A DNA stretch of 31,361 nt from CALAED01 sp937891035 (GTDB lineage Bacteria; Actinomycetota; Actinomycetes; Streptosporangiales; Streptosporangiaceae). Position numbers and translations under genes: made by a program. The notes beneath the pieces are model-generated. The model was not told the DNA's origin, did no database searches, and was given only the letters and a program-made list of their open reading frames with translations. The stretch is taken from the NCBI GenBank assembly GCA_035642125.1, contig DASQSZ010000393.1, positions 1 to 31,361 of the forward strand, in the 5' to 3' direction. Position 1 is the first letter of the stretch. Every line of letters begins with the position of its first letter. Positions 14,625-21,938 of this stretch are shown in pieces.

Positions 14625-16631
14625 TTGGAAGCGACGCCGAGTACCCCCGCGTCTTCGGACCTTAGTCAGTACGGCGCGCTGCTGCGCCGGCGCTGGTGGG
14701 TCGTCGTCGCAATGGCCGTGATCGGTCTCGCCGTCGGCGGTGCGCTCATGTTGACCCGGCCCAAGGTCTATACGTCCTCCGCGCAGATCCTGGTCAAGGA
14801 CCCCTCCGGCGACCCCGCCCAGGCGGCGAAGAAGATCAACCTGGACACCGAAGTAGCGATCATGAAGTCGCAGCAGGTCGCGGTCCGGGCCAAGACGCTG
14901 CTGCGTTCCGACGAGAGCCCGACGCGCCTGCCCCGGCGCATCGAGGTCACCGCGATCCCCAACTCCGCGGTGCTGGCCGTGACCTACAACGCGAACAGTC
15001 CGGCGGCGGCGCAGCAGGGCGCCCATCAGTACGCGCAGGCGTACCTCCAAAACCGCATCGCGCAGGTCAGGAACGACAACGCCCGGCAGATCGCCGGCTT
15101 TCGCACTCAGATCCTCAACCTGGACAAGCAGCAGAAGGCCTTGATCCAGCAGCTGCTCGGGGCGACGGGCACGGCGCAGGAAAGGGCGCAGCAAAGGGCC
15201 GAAGTGACCCGCATCCAAAACCAGATGTCCAAGTTCAGCGAGCGGGTCATCGAGCTCGACGGCGCCATCGGCAACCCCGGCCAGATCATCAGCGACTCCC
15301 GGCCGGGGGTGCAGACGGCGCCCATCATGCCGCTGTACCTCGGCAGCGGCCTCATGCTCGGGCTGCTGTTCGGCGTCCTCGCCGCGCTGTGGCGCGACCG
15401 GGCCGACCGGCGCATCCGCCGGGCCGACGACATCGAACGGCTGCTCAGCCTGCCCGTCCTGCTCAACGTCCCGGTCAGGGGCCGCAACCCGATGGGCCTG
15501 CTGCCCGCCCGCAGTCAGGGCGGTCAGGCCTTCCATGAGCTCGCCCACTCGCTCAACGCGGTCCTCGGCCACGGCAACCACGTCATCCTCGTCGCCGGCG
15601 TCACCCCCGGCTGGGGCGCCGGCGCGATCTGCGCCAACCTGGCCGCCGCGCTGGCCCGTACGGACGACGACGTTGTGCTCGTCTGCGCCAACCTGCCGTC
15701 GCCCTATTCGGCGCGGCTGCTCAACCTGAACGAGGGCCCCGGCCTGTCGGAGATCTTGGTGCACGGCACGCCCGTGTCCGATGTCATCCAAGCGCCGCGG
15801 GAGCTGCCGCGGATGCGGGTCATCACGCCGGGGCACGACGAGGACCTCGCCTGGGAGCGGCTGCAGACCCAGTCGATGGACCGCCTCATCCAGGGGCTGC
15901 GGCGGCATGCCACGCACGTCATCATCGAGGCTCCGCCGACCTCGACCAGCGCCGACGCCCAGGCCTTGGCCGAGATCGCGGACGCCTCGATCATCGTGGT
16001 CGAGATCCCGCGGGCCGAACGCGAGCACGTCGGCGAGGGCATGCGACAGCTCGACCGCATGGGCACCGCGGTGCTCGGCGCCGTGGTGTTGCCAGTACAG
16101 CCGGGCACCGTGCCGCCGGCGGCCGCGTCCCGCCACCAGTCCTCCCGGCGCGCGGACCAGTCCGCGCGGGCGGACGCGCCACGGCACCGGCGGGAGGCCG
16201 CACCGGAGTCCCTCGTCGACGAGCTTTCCGACGGCGCCGGTCAGCAGCCCTATCAGGGATATGGGGACTATCAGGAATATCCGGACCCGGTGCCGCCCGC
16301 GCAGCTGTCATCGACGCAGCTGTCATCGGCGCCCCCCGCCGCCCCGCCGCCGCCCGCCCACCGGACGCGGCCCGACGGTCGTTCGGGCCTGGCCGGCTAC
16401 ACCGACGTGCCCGCCGATGCCTACGGCGACGTGTACGGCGACGACGACAGCGGCTCAGGCCGGCCCGCGGGCGGCGCGAAGAGCGCCGCCGAGCTGTTCC
16501 CGCCAGAGACGTTCAAAACCGAGAGCTTCGAGGCGGCGGATCGCACTCAGGCGTTCAACGCGATCGACGACCTCGTCGCGGGGGCCGCCGATGACGACGC
16601 CTTCGACCCCGGCCGCGTCGGCGACCGGTGA
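14625..16631 (+). CDS. Wzz-type chain-length protein with a degenerate BY-kinase-like domain and tyrosine-rich tail
   Basis: 668-aa inner-membrane protein expected to control polysaccharide chain length with Wzy. TM1 is at about 24-43 and TM2 at about 234-256; between them lies a Wzz-like extracellular region with a glutamine-rich helical stretch (about 140-215). The cytoplasmic part (about 300-490) aligns with bacterial tyrosine kinases, but every nucleotide motif is damaged. Walker A is GVTPGWGAGA (325-334) with no Lys-Ser/Thr. Walker A' is VVLVCANLP (350-358), lacking the DxD acids. Walker B is VIIEAPP (432-438), with Glu in place of Asp. The disordered tail nonetheless has tyrosines at 543, 546, 549, 552, 592, 600 and 604, like BY-kinase phosphorylation tails. 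Catalysis in cis seems unlikely; a scaffold or a substrate of another kinase is possible. The TTG start is tentative (AAGAAGGG lies 12 nt upstream). Confidence 0.85.
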   Translation: MEATPSTPASSDLSQYGALLRRRWWVVVAMAVIGLAVGGALMLTRPKVYTSSAQILVKDPSGDPAQAAKKINLDTEVAIMKSQQVAVRAKTLLRSDESPTRLPRRIEVTAIPNSAVLAVTYNANSPAAAQQGAHQYAQAYLQNRIAQVRNDNARQIAGFRTQILNLDKQQKALIQQLLGATGTAQERAQQRAEVTRIQNQMSKFSERVIELDGAIGNPGQIISDSRPGVQTAPIMPLYLGSGLMLGLLFGVLAALWRDRADRRIRRADDIERLLSLPVLLNVPVRGRNPMGLLPARSQGGQAFHELAHSLNAVLGHGNHVILVAGVTPGWGAGAICANLAAALARTDDDVVLVCANLPSPYSARLLNLNEGPGLSEILVHGTPVSDVIQAPRELPRMRVITPGHDEDLAWERLQTQSMDRLIQGLRRHATHVIIEAPPTSTSADAQALAEIADASIIVVEIPRAEREHVGEGMRQLDRMGTAVLGAVVLPVQPGTVPPAAASRHQSSRRADQSARADAPRHRREAAPESLVDELSDGAGQQPYQGYGDYQEYPDPVPPAQLSSTQLSSAPPAAPPPPAHRTRPDGRSGLAGYTDVPADAYGDVYGDDDSGSGRPAGGAKSAAELFPPETFKTESFEAADRTQAFNAIDDLVAGAADDDAFDPGRVGDR

Positions 16632-16632
16632 G

Positions 16633-18045
16633 ATGACCTCGCTGATCCCCCGGCGCGGGGTGCGGGCCCTGCTGCCGACGTCCGTGCCGTACGCCTGGCC
16701 GCTGTGGGCGCTGCTGGTGCTCTACCCGGTGTGGTGGCTGCTCGGCCTCGGCACCTTCATCTACCCGATCGCCGCGATCCCGATGGGGATCTACCTGCTG
16801 CGGCACCGGCCCATCAAGGTGCCGCCCGGGTTCGGCATCTGGCTGCTGTTCCTGGTGTGGTTTTGCTGCAGCATCATCATGCTCCGCGTCAACCCCCCCG
16901 GCACGTACGGCAACCCGGGCAACCTGCGGATCGCGGTCGTGGGCCTGCGCTTCGTGCTCTACCTGTCGGTGACGGTGATGCTGCTGTACGTCGGGAACCT
17001 GACGGAACGGCAACTGCCCCGCACCACCCTCGTCCGCTGGCTGGCCGTGGCGTTCCTCATCACGGTGGCCGGCGGCCTTCTCGGCATGTTCTGGCCGACG
17101 TTCGGCTTCGCCTCACCGGTCGAGCTGATGCTGCCGCAGTCGATCAGCGAGAACAACTACGTGCAGAGCCTCGTACATCCCAACTCGGCGCAGGTGCACG
17201 CGGTGCTGGGCGACCCGTCGCCGCGCCCGGCCGCGCCGTACGGCTACACCAACGTGTGGGGCACGAACCTGTCGCTGCTGCTCGTCTTCTTCGTCGTCGC
17301 CTGGTGGGTGTACGGCAGCGGGCTGCGGCGGCTCGCGGCGATCGGGTTGTTGGGGCTGGCCATGGTGCCGACGATCTACTCGCTCAACCGGGGCATGTGG
17401 ATCGGGATCGGTCTCACCATCCTCTACGTCGCGGCCCGGCTGGCGGCGCGAGGTCGATTGTGGGTGGTCGGCGGCCTGACCGTCGGGCTGACCGTCGCGG
17501 GACTCGTGTTCCTGCTCTCCCCGCTGCACACGATCTTCGAGGAGCGGCTCAGTCACGGGCACAGCAACCGCATCCGCGAGTTCACGACCGAGAAGGTCGT
17601 GGAGGTGTCGCGGCAATCGCCCATCATCGGCTTCGGCAACACGAGGAACGCCGTGGGCAGCGCCCAGTCGGTCGCGGTCGGACGCACGGCAGAATGCCAG
17701 GAGTGCGGCAACCCGGCGCTCGGCAGCAATGGTCAGGTCTGGATGGTCCTTATCTCACAGGGATATGTCGGGCTTGCCCTATACACGTTGTTCTTCGTCT
17801 ACGGGATCTTGCGCTATTGGCGAGACCTGACACCGATCGGCCTCAGCGGGGTGCTGATATTGCTGTTGTCCCTGCTCTACAACTTCTATTACGACGCGCT
17901 GGTAACGCCGCTTGGCTTCTTCATGCTCGCCTACGCCTTGCTGTGGCGCAACGACATCGAGCACGCACGGGCCGCCCGGCGGGTCAAGCTGCGTCCTCGG
18001 CATCGCCGCTTGATGGCCCGGTCGGCGGCGGCGAGGCCGGCATGA
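16633..18045 (+). CDS. O-antigen ligase/Wzy-like polysaccharide polymerase
   Basis: 470-aa polytopic membrane protein with about ten or more hydrophobic segments from residue 20 to 450. The sequence SLNRGMWIGIGL in the middle fits the conserved RG-W motif of the Wzy_C/WaaL family, and a long extracytoplasmic loop (about 300-370) holds charged and cysteine residues (ECQECGN). It would polymerise lipid-linked repeat units, or ligate the glycan to an acceptor, on the outer face of the membrane. ATG 16633 begins 1 nt after the wzz stop, and its own stop overlaps the next gene as ATGA, so wzz, wzy and the kinase-like gene are coupled. Polymerase is favoured over ligase because a Wzz-like and a Wzx-like gene are adjacent. 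The C terminus is strongly basic. Confidence 0.85.
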   Translation: MTSLIPRRGVRALLPTSVPYAWPLWALLVLYPVWWLLGLGTFIYPIAAIPMGIYLLRHRPIKVPPGFGIWLLFLVWFCCSIIMLRVNPPGTYGNPGNLRIAVVGLRFVLYLSVTVMLLYVGNLTERQLPRTTLVRWLAVAFLITVAGGLLGMFWPTFGFASPVELMLPQSISENNYVQSLVHPNSAQVHAVLGDPSPRPAAPYGYTNVWGTNLSLLLVFFVVAWWVYGSGLRRLAAIGLLGLAMVPTIYSLNRGMWIGIGLTILYVAARLAARGRLWVVGGLTVGLTVAGLVFLLSPLHTIFEERLSHGHSNRIREFTTEKVVEVSRQSPIIGFGNTRNAVGSAQSVAVGRTAECQECGNPALGSNGQVWMVLISQGYVGLALYTLFFVYGILRYWRDLTPIGLSGVLILLLSLLYNFYYDALVTPLGFFMLAYALLWRNDIEHARAARRVKLRPRHRRLMARSAAARPA

Positions 18046-19361
18046 CGGCCGTCCCGCCGGGCGGCACGACCGACGCCGACGCCGACGCCGCACCAGCCAC
18101 CGATGACGCGGCGTTGCGGCTGCGCCACCTCAACGAAGTGGCCGGCCTGCTGTGGCCGGCGCCGGCCAGCGCCGGCTTCGACGTGCGGGGGGAGGTCATC
18201 AGCGAATACCTGCTCGTCCTCGGGGCCAGGCGGCCACGGCTGCTGATCCCCGCCCGGCACCCGCGCGCCGCCGCGGCGGCCGTACGGCGCTACGCGGAGC
18301 CGGGCGTGGTCACCCAGCGGCTCGCGCTGCGCGGGCTGTCGACGGCCCTGCGCACCGGGCTCGGGGCCGGCGCGCCGTGGCCGCGGTTCCGCGTGTGCCT
18401 GGACGGCGCGCCCGGCGGGCCGGAGGTCGCGACGATCGAGACGTACCTGCGCGGGGCGCTGGCGCCCGGCGGCGCCGATACCGCCGATGACGACGATCTG
18501 GTGCTCAGCATGTCGATCGGCCCGGCCAGGGCGAACCGCAAGCCGGTGCTGCAGGTGCTGACCCGCTACGGACGTACGGTCGGCTTCGCCAAGATCGGCG
18601 TCAACGAGCTGACCCGTACGCTCGCGGCGGCCGAGGCCGACTCGCTGCGCACCGTGGCCGCGGCCGCGCCGCGGCACCTCATCGTCCCGTCCGTGCTCCA
18701 CCAGGGCCGGTGGAACGGCCTCGAGATCCTCGCCTTGTCGCCGCTGCCCATCTGGCTGCCGCGGGCCAGGCACAGCACGGCCCGGCTGCGGGCCGCGATG
18801 CTCGAGGTCGCCGAGATCGGCGGCGTGACCACCGCACCGTTGCGCGACAGCCGCTACTGGGCCGATCTCGGCCGCCGGCTGCGCTCGCTCGGCACCGACG
18901 ACACGGCCGGCGCGCTGCGCGAGGCGTACGCGCGGATCTCCGAGCGGGCCGGCGATGCCCCGCTGCGGTACGGCTCCTGGCACGGCGACTGGACGCCGTG
19001 GAACATGGCCACCTTGCGCGACACCCTGCTGGTCTGGGACTGGGAGCGGTTCGGTGGCGGCGTTCCGGTCGGCTTCGACGCCGTCCATTACACCTTCCAG
19101 GACGCCGTCGTCCGCGGCGGCTCCGACCCGGCGGTCGCGGTGACGCGAACGCTCGACGACGCCGTCCCGCTGCTCGCCCCCTTCGGGGTCACCTCCCATG
19201 AAAGCGCCGCAGCTCGGCTGACCGCGCTGCTTTACTTCATCGACATCGCCGCCCGCTACGTGGCCGACCGGCAGGAGCAGGCGGGCGCCCGGCTCGGCCG
19301 GCCGCGGGAGTGGCTGCTGCCCGTACTGGCCGTTGAGGTGGAAAGGTTGCACGTTGGTTGA
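18042..19361 (+). CDS. Aminoglycoside-phosphotransferase-fold (APH) kinase-like protein in a polysaccharide operon
   Basis: 439-aa predicted cytoplasmic protein. The second half has the APH/choline-kinase catalytic loop HGDWTPWN (314-321; catalytic Asp 316, metal ligand Asn 321) followed by VWDWERFG (332-339), whose D333 is the DFG-like aspartate. A lysine in GFAKIG (K184) is the likely nucleotide-binding lysine. The N-terminal ~130 residues are not recognisable to me and may be a substrate or partner domain; the first 25 residues are low-complexity Asp/Ala/Pro. APH-fold enzymes phosphorylate small hydroxyl compounds. Placed between wzy and a sulfotransferase with overlapping starts and stops, it might phosphorylate a sugar or polyol component of the polymer, but the substrate is unknown. 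It is unlikely to be an antibiotic-resistance gene given this context. Confidence 0.75.
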   Translation: MTAVPPGGTTDADADAAPATDDAALRLRHLNEVAGLLWPAPASAGFDVRGEVISEYLLVLGARRPRLLIPARHPRAAAAAVRRYAEPGVVTQRLALRGLSTALRTGLGAGAPWPRFRVCLDGAPGGPEVATIETYLRGALAPGGADTADDDDLVLSMSIGPARANRKPVLQVLTRYGRTVGFAKIGVNELTRTLAAAEADSLRTVAAAAPRHLIVPSVLHQGRWNGLEILALSPLPIWLPRARHSTARLRAAMLEVAEIGGVTTAPLRDSRYWADLGRRLRSLGTDDTAGALREAYARISERAGDAPLRYGSWHGDWTPWNMATLRDTLLVWDWERFGGGVPVGFDAVHYTFQDAVVRGGSDPAVAVTRTLDDAVPLLAPFGVTSHESAAARLTALLYFIDIAARYVADRQEQAGARLGRPREWLLPVLAVEVERLHVG

Positions 19362-20226
19362 CACGTCCTCGGCCCCGCCGGCCGTCAAGCGCGCGGCGCA
19401 GACCCTCTCGGTGGCGGCGGGCCGGCTGACCAGCCCGGCCCGGGTGCAGCCCGGCTTCCTCATCACCGGCGGGCAGCGGTGCGGCACCACGTCGATGTAC
19501 CGGGCGCTGAGCGCGCACCCGGCGGTGCTCAAGCCGGTGCTGCACAAGGGCGTGCACTACTTCGACACCGGATATGACCATGGTCCGGCGTGGTATCGCG
19601 CGCATTTTCCGACGCGGGCCGCCGCGTGGCGGGTCGAACGGCGCGTCGGAGTGCGGCCGCTGGCGTTCGAGTCCGCGCCGTACTACCTGTGCCACCCGCT
19701 CGCCGCGGAGCGGATCGCCCGCGACCTGCCGGACGTACGGTTGATCATCCTGCTCCGCGACCCGGTGGAGCGCGCCTACTCCGCGCACGCGCACGAGCTG
19801 GCGCGCGGCTTCGAGACCGAGACGTCGTTCGAGCGCGCCCTGGAGCTGGAGCCGGAGCGGCTGGCCGGCGAAGTCGACAAGATCATCACGGATCCTTCGT
19901 ACAACAGCCACAGCCATCAGCACCACGCCTACGTCGAGCGCGGCCACTACGTCGAGTACCTGGAGCGGCTGGAGAAGATCTTCGGGCGGGCCCGGCTGCA
20001 TGTGGTGGACAGCCACGAGTTCTTCGCCGATCCGGGGCCCGTTTATGACGGAGTCATCGACTTTCTCGGCCTCCCCCATCTCGGCCACCTGGCATTCAAG
20101 CGGCATAACGCCCGTGAGCGGGCGCCGCTGTCCGCCGCGCTGCGTGCCCGGCTGACCGACCATTTCGAACCGTACGACGCCCGGCTGGGCGAATGGCTCG
20201 GCCGGCCGCCGAGCTGGCGGACATGA
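19354..20226 (+). CDS. PAPS-dependent sulfotransferase, Sulfotransfer_1/heparan-sulfate-like type
   Basis: 290-aa protein that would move sulfate from PAPS to a hydroxyl or amino group, probably a sugar. The 5'-phosphosulfate-binding loop is TGGQRCGTTSM (38-48), and the 3'-phosphate-binding segment is LLRDPVERAYS (133-143) with R135 and S143. The spacing and the FESAPYYLCHP segment (105-115) resemble the carbohydrate sulfotransferases related to heparan N-deacetylase/N-sulfotransferases. There is no signal peptide or membrane segment, so it would act in the cytoplasm on lipid-linked or nucleotide-linked sugars before export. TTG 19354 overlaps the preceding stop and has GGAAAGG about 7 nt upstream; its own stop overlaps the wzx start as ATGA. 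PAPS would come from CysDN and CysC of this locus. Confidence 0.88.
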   Translation: MVDTSSAPPAVKRAAQTLSVAAGRLTSPARVQPGFLITGGQRCGTTSMYRALSAHPAVLKPVLHKGVHYFDTGYDHGPAWYRAHFPTRAAAWRVERRVGVRPLAFESAPYYLCHPLAAERIARDLPDVRLIILLRDPVERAYSAHAHELARGFETETSFERALELEPERLAGEVDKIITDPSYNSHSHQHHAYVERGHYVEYLERLEKIFGRARLHVVDSHEFFADPGPVYDGVIDFLGLPHLGHLAFKRHNARERAPLSAALRARLTDHFEPYDARLGEWLGRPPSWRT

Positions 20227-21878
20227 CCGCGGCCGAGACGACGGGTGGCCCTGGCGCGCCGGGCGGCCCGCCAGGGCCGGCGACTCCGGCCGCAGGCGCC
20301 GACCTGCGCTCGTTCGCGCGCGGCGGCGTGCTGAGCCTGATCGGCGCGGCCGTATCGACGTTCGCCAACGTCGGCCTCGTGGTTTTGATCACGCGCGGGT
20401 TCAGCAAGGCGGAGGCGGGAGTCTTCTTCGCGGCCACCTCCGTCTTCTTGCTGGCCCTGGCGACCGCTCAGCTGGGCACGCAGACCGGCCTCGTCTATTT
20501 CATCTCGCGGTTCCGGGTGCTGGACCAGCGGCATCGCATCGGCCAGGCGATCGCGGCCGCCCTAACGCCGGTCGGCGTCGTCGGCCTGCTGCTGGGCGCG
20601 TGTCTGTTCGTCTTCGCCGGGCCACTGGCCCAGGTCTTCGTCGCTGGCCCGCCGGGGCATTTCGCCACTTATCTGCGCGTCCTAGCGGTCTGCCTGCCGC
20701 TGGCGGTGTTCGCGGAGCCGCTGCTGGCCGCCACCCGGGGTTTCCGTACCCAGCGGCCCACCGTACTGATCGAGAACATCGGCCGGCCGCTCACCCAGGT
20801 CGTGTTGACCATCATCGTGATCGTGACGGCGTCGACCCCGTGGCTGGGGCTGGCCTGGGCGCTCCCCTACCTGCCCGCCGCCCTGCTCGCCTGGCTCTGG
20901 CTGGGCCATCTTCATCACCCGGCCGAAGCACCGGTACGCACCCGCGCTTGGTGGCCACCGCGCAAGAAAAACGACCTGCCCGTACGGACTGGCACGTTCT
21001 GGTCGGGCCGCGGACCGGCCGAGAAGCGAGCAGCCGACGGAATGAAGGGGGAGTTCTGGCGATACACGTGGCCGCAGACGTTCACGGTGATCGCTCAGAT
21101 CGCATTGCAGCGCGCCGGCATCGTGCTCGTCGCCGCGCTCAGCGGCCCGGCCCAGGCGGCGGTTTTCACCGCCGCCACCCGCTTCCTCGTCGTCGGCCAG
21201 CTCGCAAACTCCTCTCTCGGTACGACGCTGCAGCCGCAGCTCGGCGAGAAGCTCGCGCTCGGCGACCGGGCGGCGGCCCGGACGCTCTTCGAGACCGCGA
21301 CGGCGTGGCTGGTGCTGATCGCCTGGCCGCTGTATCTACTGTGCGCCGTGTTCGCGACGCCGATGATGGCCGCCTTCGGGCGCGGCTATGAGGACGGCAC
21401 GGACGCCATCCTCGTGCTGACCGGCGCGATGCTGGTGGCCTCGGCGTCCGGCATGGTGAACATGGTGCTGTCCATGGCCGGCCGTACGTCGTGGAACCTC
21501 GTCACCACGGTGCTGAGCCTGGCCGCGAACCTGAGCCTCAACATCATCCTGATTCCGCACCTCGGCGTCCTCGGCGCCGCGATCGCCTGGGCGGCCGCGA
21601 TCCTGATCAACAACGTCGTGCCGCTCGCACTCATCGTGTGGTCGCTACGGATCCACCCGTACGGCGCGGCGACGCTCGTCGCCGCCGGTCTCGCCGGGCT
21701 GTGCTTCGGCGTCCTGCCATTCGTCGGCCGGGCGGCGGTCGGCGACGGCTTCGCTACCCTGGCAGCTTTCGCAACGTTCGGCGCCCTCTTGTACGCCGGC
21801 GGCTGCTGGCGCTTCCGCGGGCCCCTAAGGCTCGGCACCCTCCGCGCCCTCCGCTCTCCTGCCAGAAGATCAAATTAA
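20223..21878 (+). CDS. Wzx/MVF-type polysaccharide flippase
   Basis: 551-aa polytopic membrane protein with about 12-14 hydrophobic segments. The first, after an Ala/Gly/Pro-rich N terminus of about 35 residues, includes GGVLSLIGAAVSTFANVGLV, a usual opening of Wzx-like oligosaccharide flippases, and FSKAEAGVFFAATS fits the loop that follows. It would move lipid-linked repeat units across the membrane for polymerisation by the Wzy-like protein. A polar cytoplasmic loop (about 240-285), rich in Arg/Lys/Trp, divides the two halves and is longer than usual. Start ATG 20223 overlaps the sulfotransferase stop. It is the last gene before a clear terminator, so it probably ends the operon. Confidence 0.88.
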   Translation: MTAAETTGGPGAPGGPPGPATPAAGADLRSFARGGVLSLIGAAVSTFANVGLVVLITRGFSKAEAGVFFAATSVFLLALATAQLGTQTGLVYFISRFRVLDQRHRIGQAIAAALTPVGVVGLLLGACLFVFAGPLAQVFVAGPPGHFATYLRVLAVCLPLAVFAEPLLAATRGFRTQRPTVLIENIGRPLTQVVLTIIVIVTASTPWLGLAWALPYLPAALLAWLWLGHLHHPAEAPVRTRAWWPPRKKNDLPVRTGTFWSGRGPAEKRAADGMKGEFWRYTWPQTFTVIAQIALQRAGIVLVAALSGPAQAAVFTAATRFLVVGQLANSSLGTTLQPQLGEKLALGDRAAARTLFETATAWLVLIAWPLYLLCAVFATPMMAAFGRGYEDGTDAILVLTGAMLVASASGMVNMVLSMAGRTSWNLVTTVLSLAANLSLNIILIPHLGVLGAAIAWAAAILINNVVPLALIVWSLRIHPYGAATLVAAGLAGLCFGVLPFVGRAAVGDGFATLAAFATFGALLYAGGCWRFRGPLRLGTLRALRSPARRSN

Positions 21879-21889
21879 CCTGCTCTAAG

Positions 21890-21918
21890 AACAGGCTGCA
21901 CGCCTGCAGCCTGTTTTC
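21890..21918 (+). terminator. Rho-independent terminator after the flippase gene
   Basis: A perfect 11-bp inverted repeat (21890-21900 and 21905-21915; arms AACAGGCTGCA and TGCAGCCTGTT) with a 4-nt loop, ending in a short T run that continues to 21917. It lies 11 nt past the flippase stop and before the DUF234-type ATPase gene. It should close the plus-strand polysaccharide operon. Confidence 0.8.
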
Positions 21919-21926
21919 AAGGCGGG

Positions 21927-21932
21927 TAAGCT
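21927..21932 (+). promoter_or_regulatory. Possible -10 element (TAAGCT) for a leaderless ATPase transcript
   Basis: TAAGCT matches TANNNT and lies 6 nt before ATG 21939, between the upstream terminator and the ATPase gene. There is no Shine-Dalgarno sequence before the ATG. The -35 would fall on the terminator hairpin arm and is not convincing. Confidence 0.45.
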
Positions 21933-21938
21933 AAGCGC

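Noticed and set aside
18042..19361. Aminoglycoside-resistance gene
   Set aside because: The APH fold is shared by many kinases. The gene is embedded by overlapping codons in a polysaccharide operon and has a long unrelated N-terminal region.
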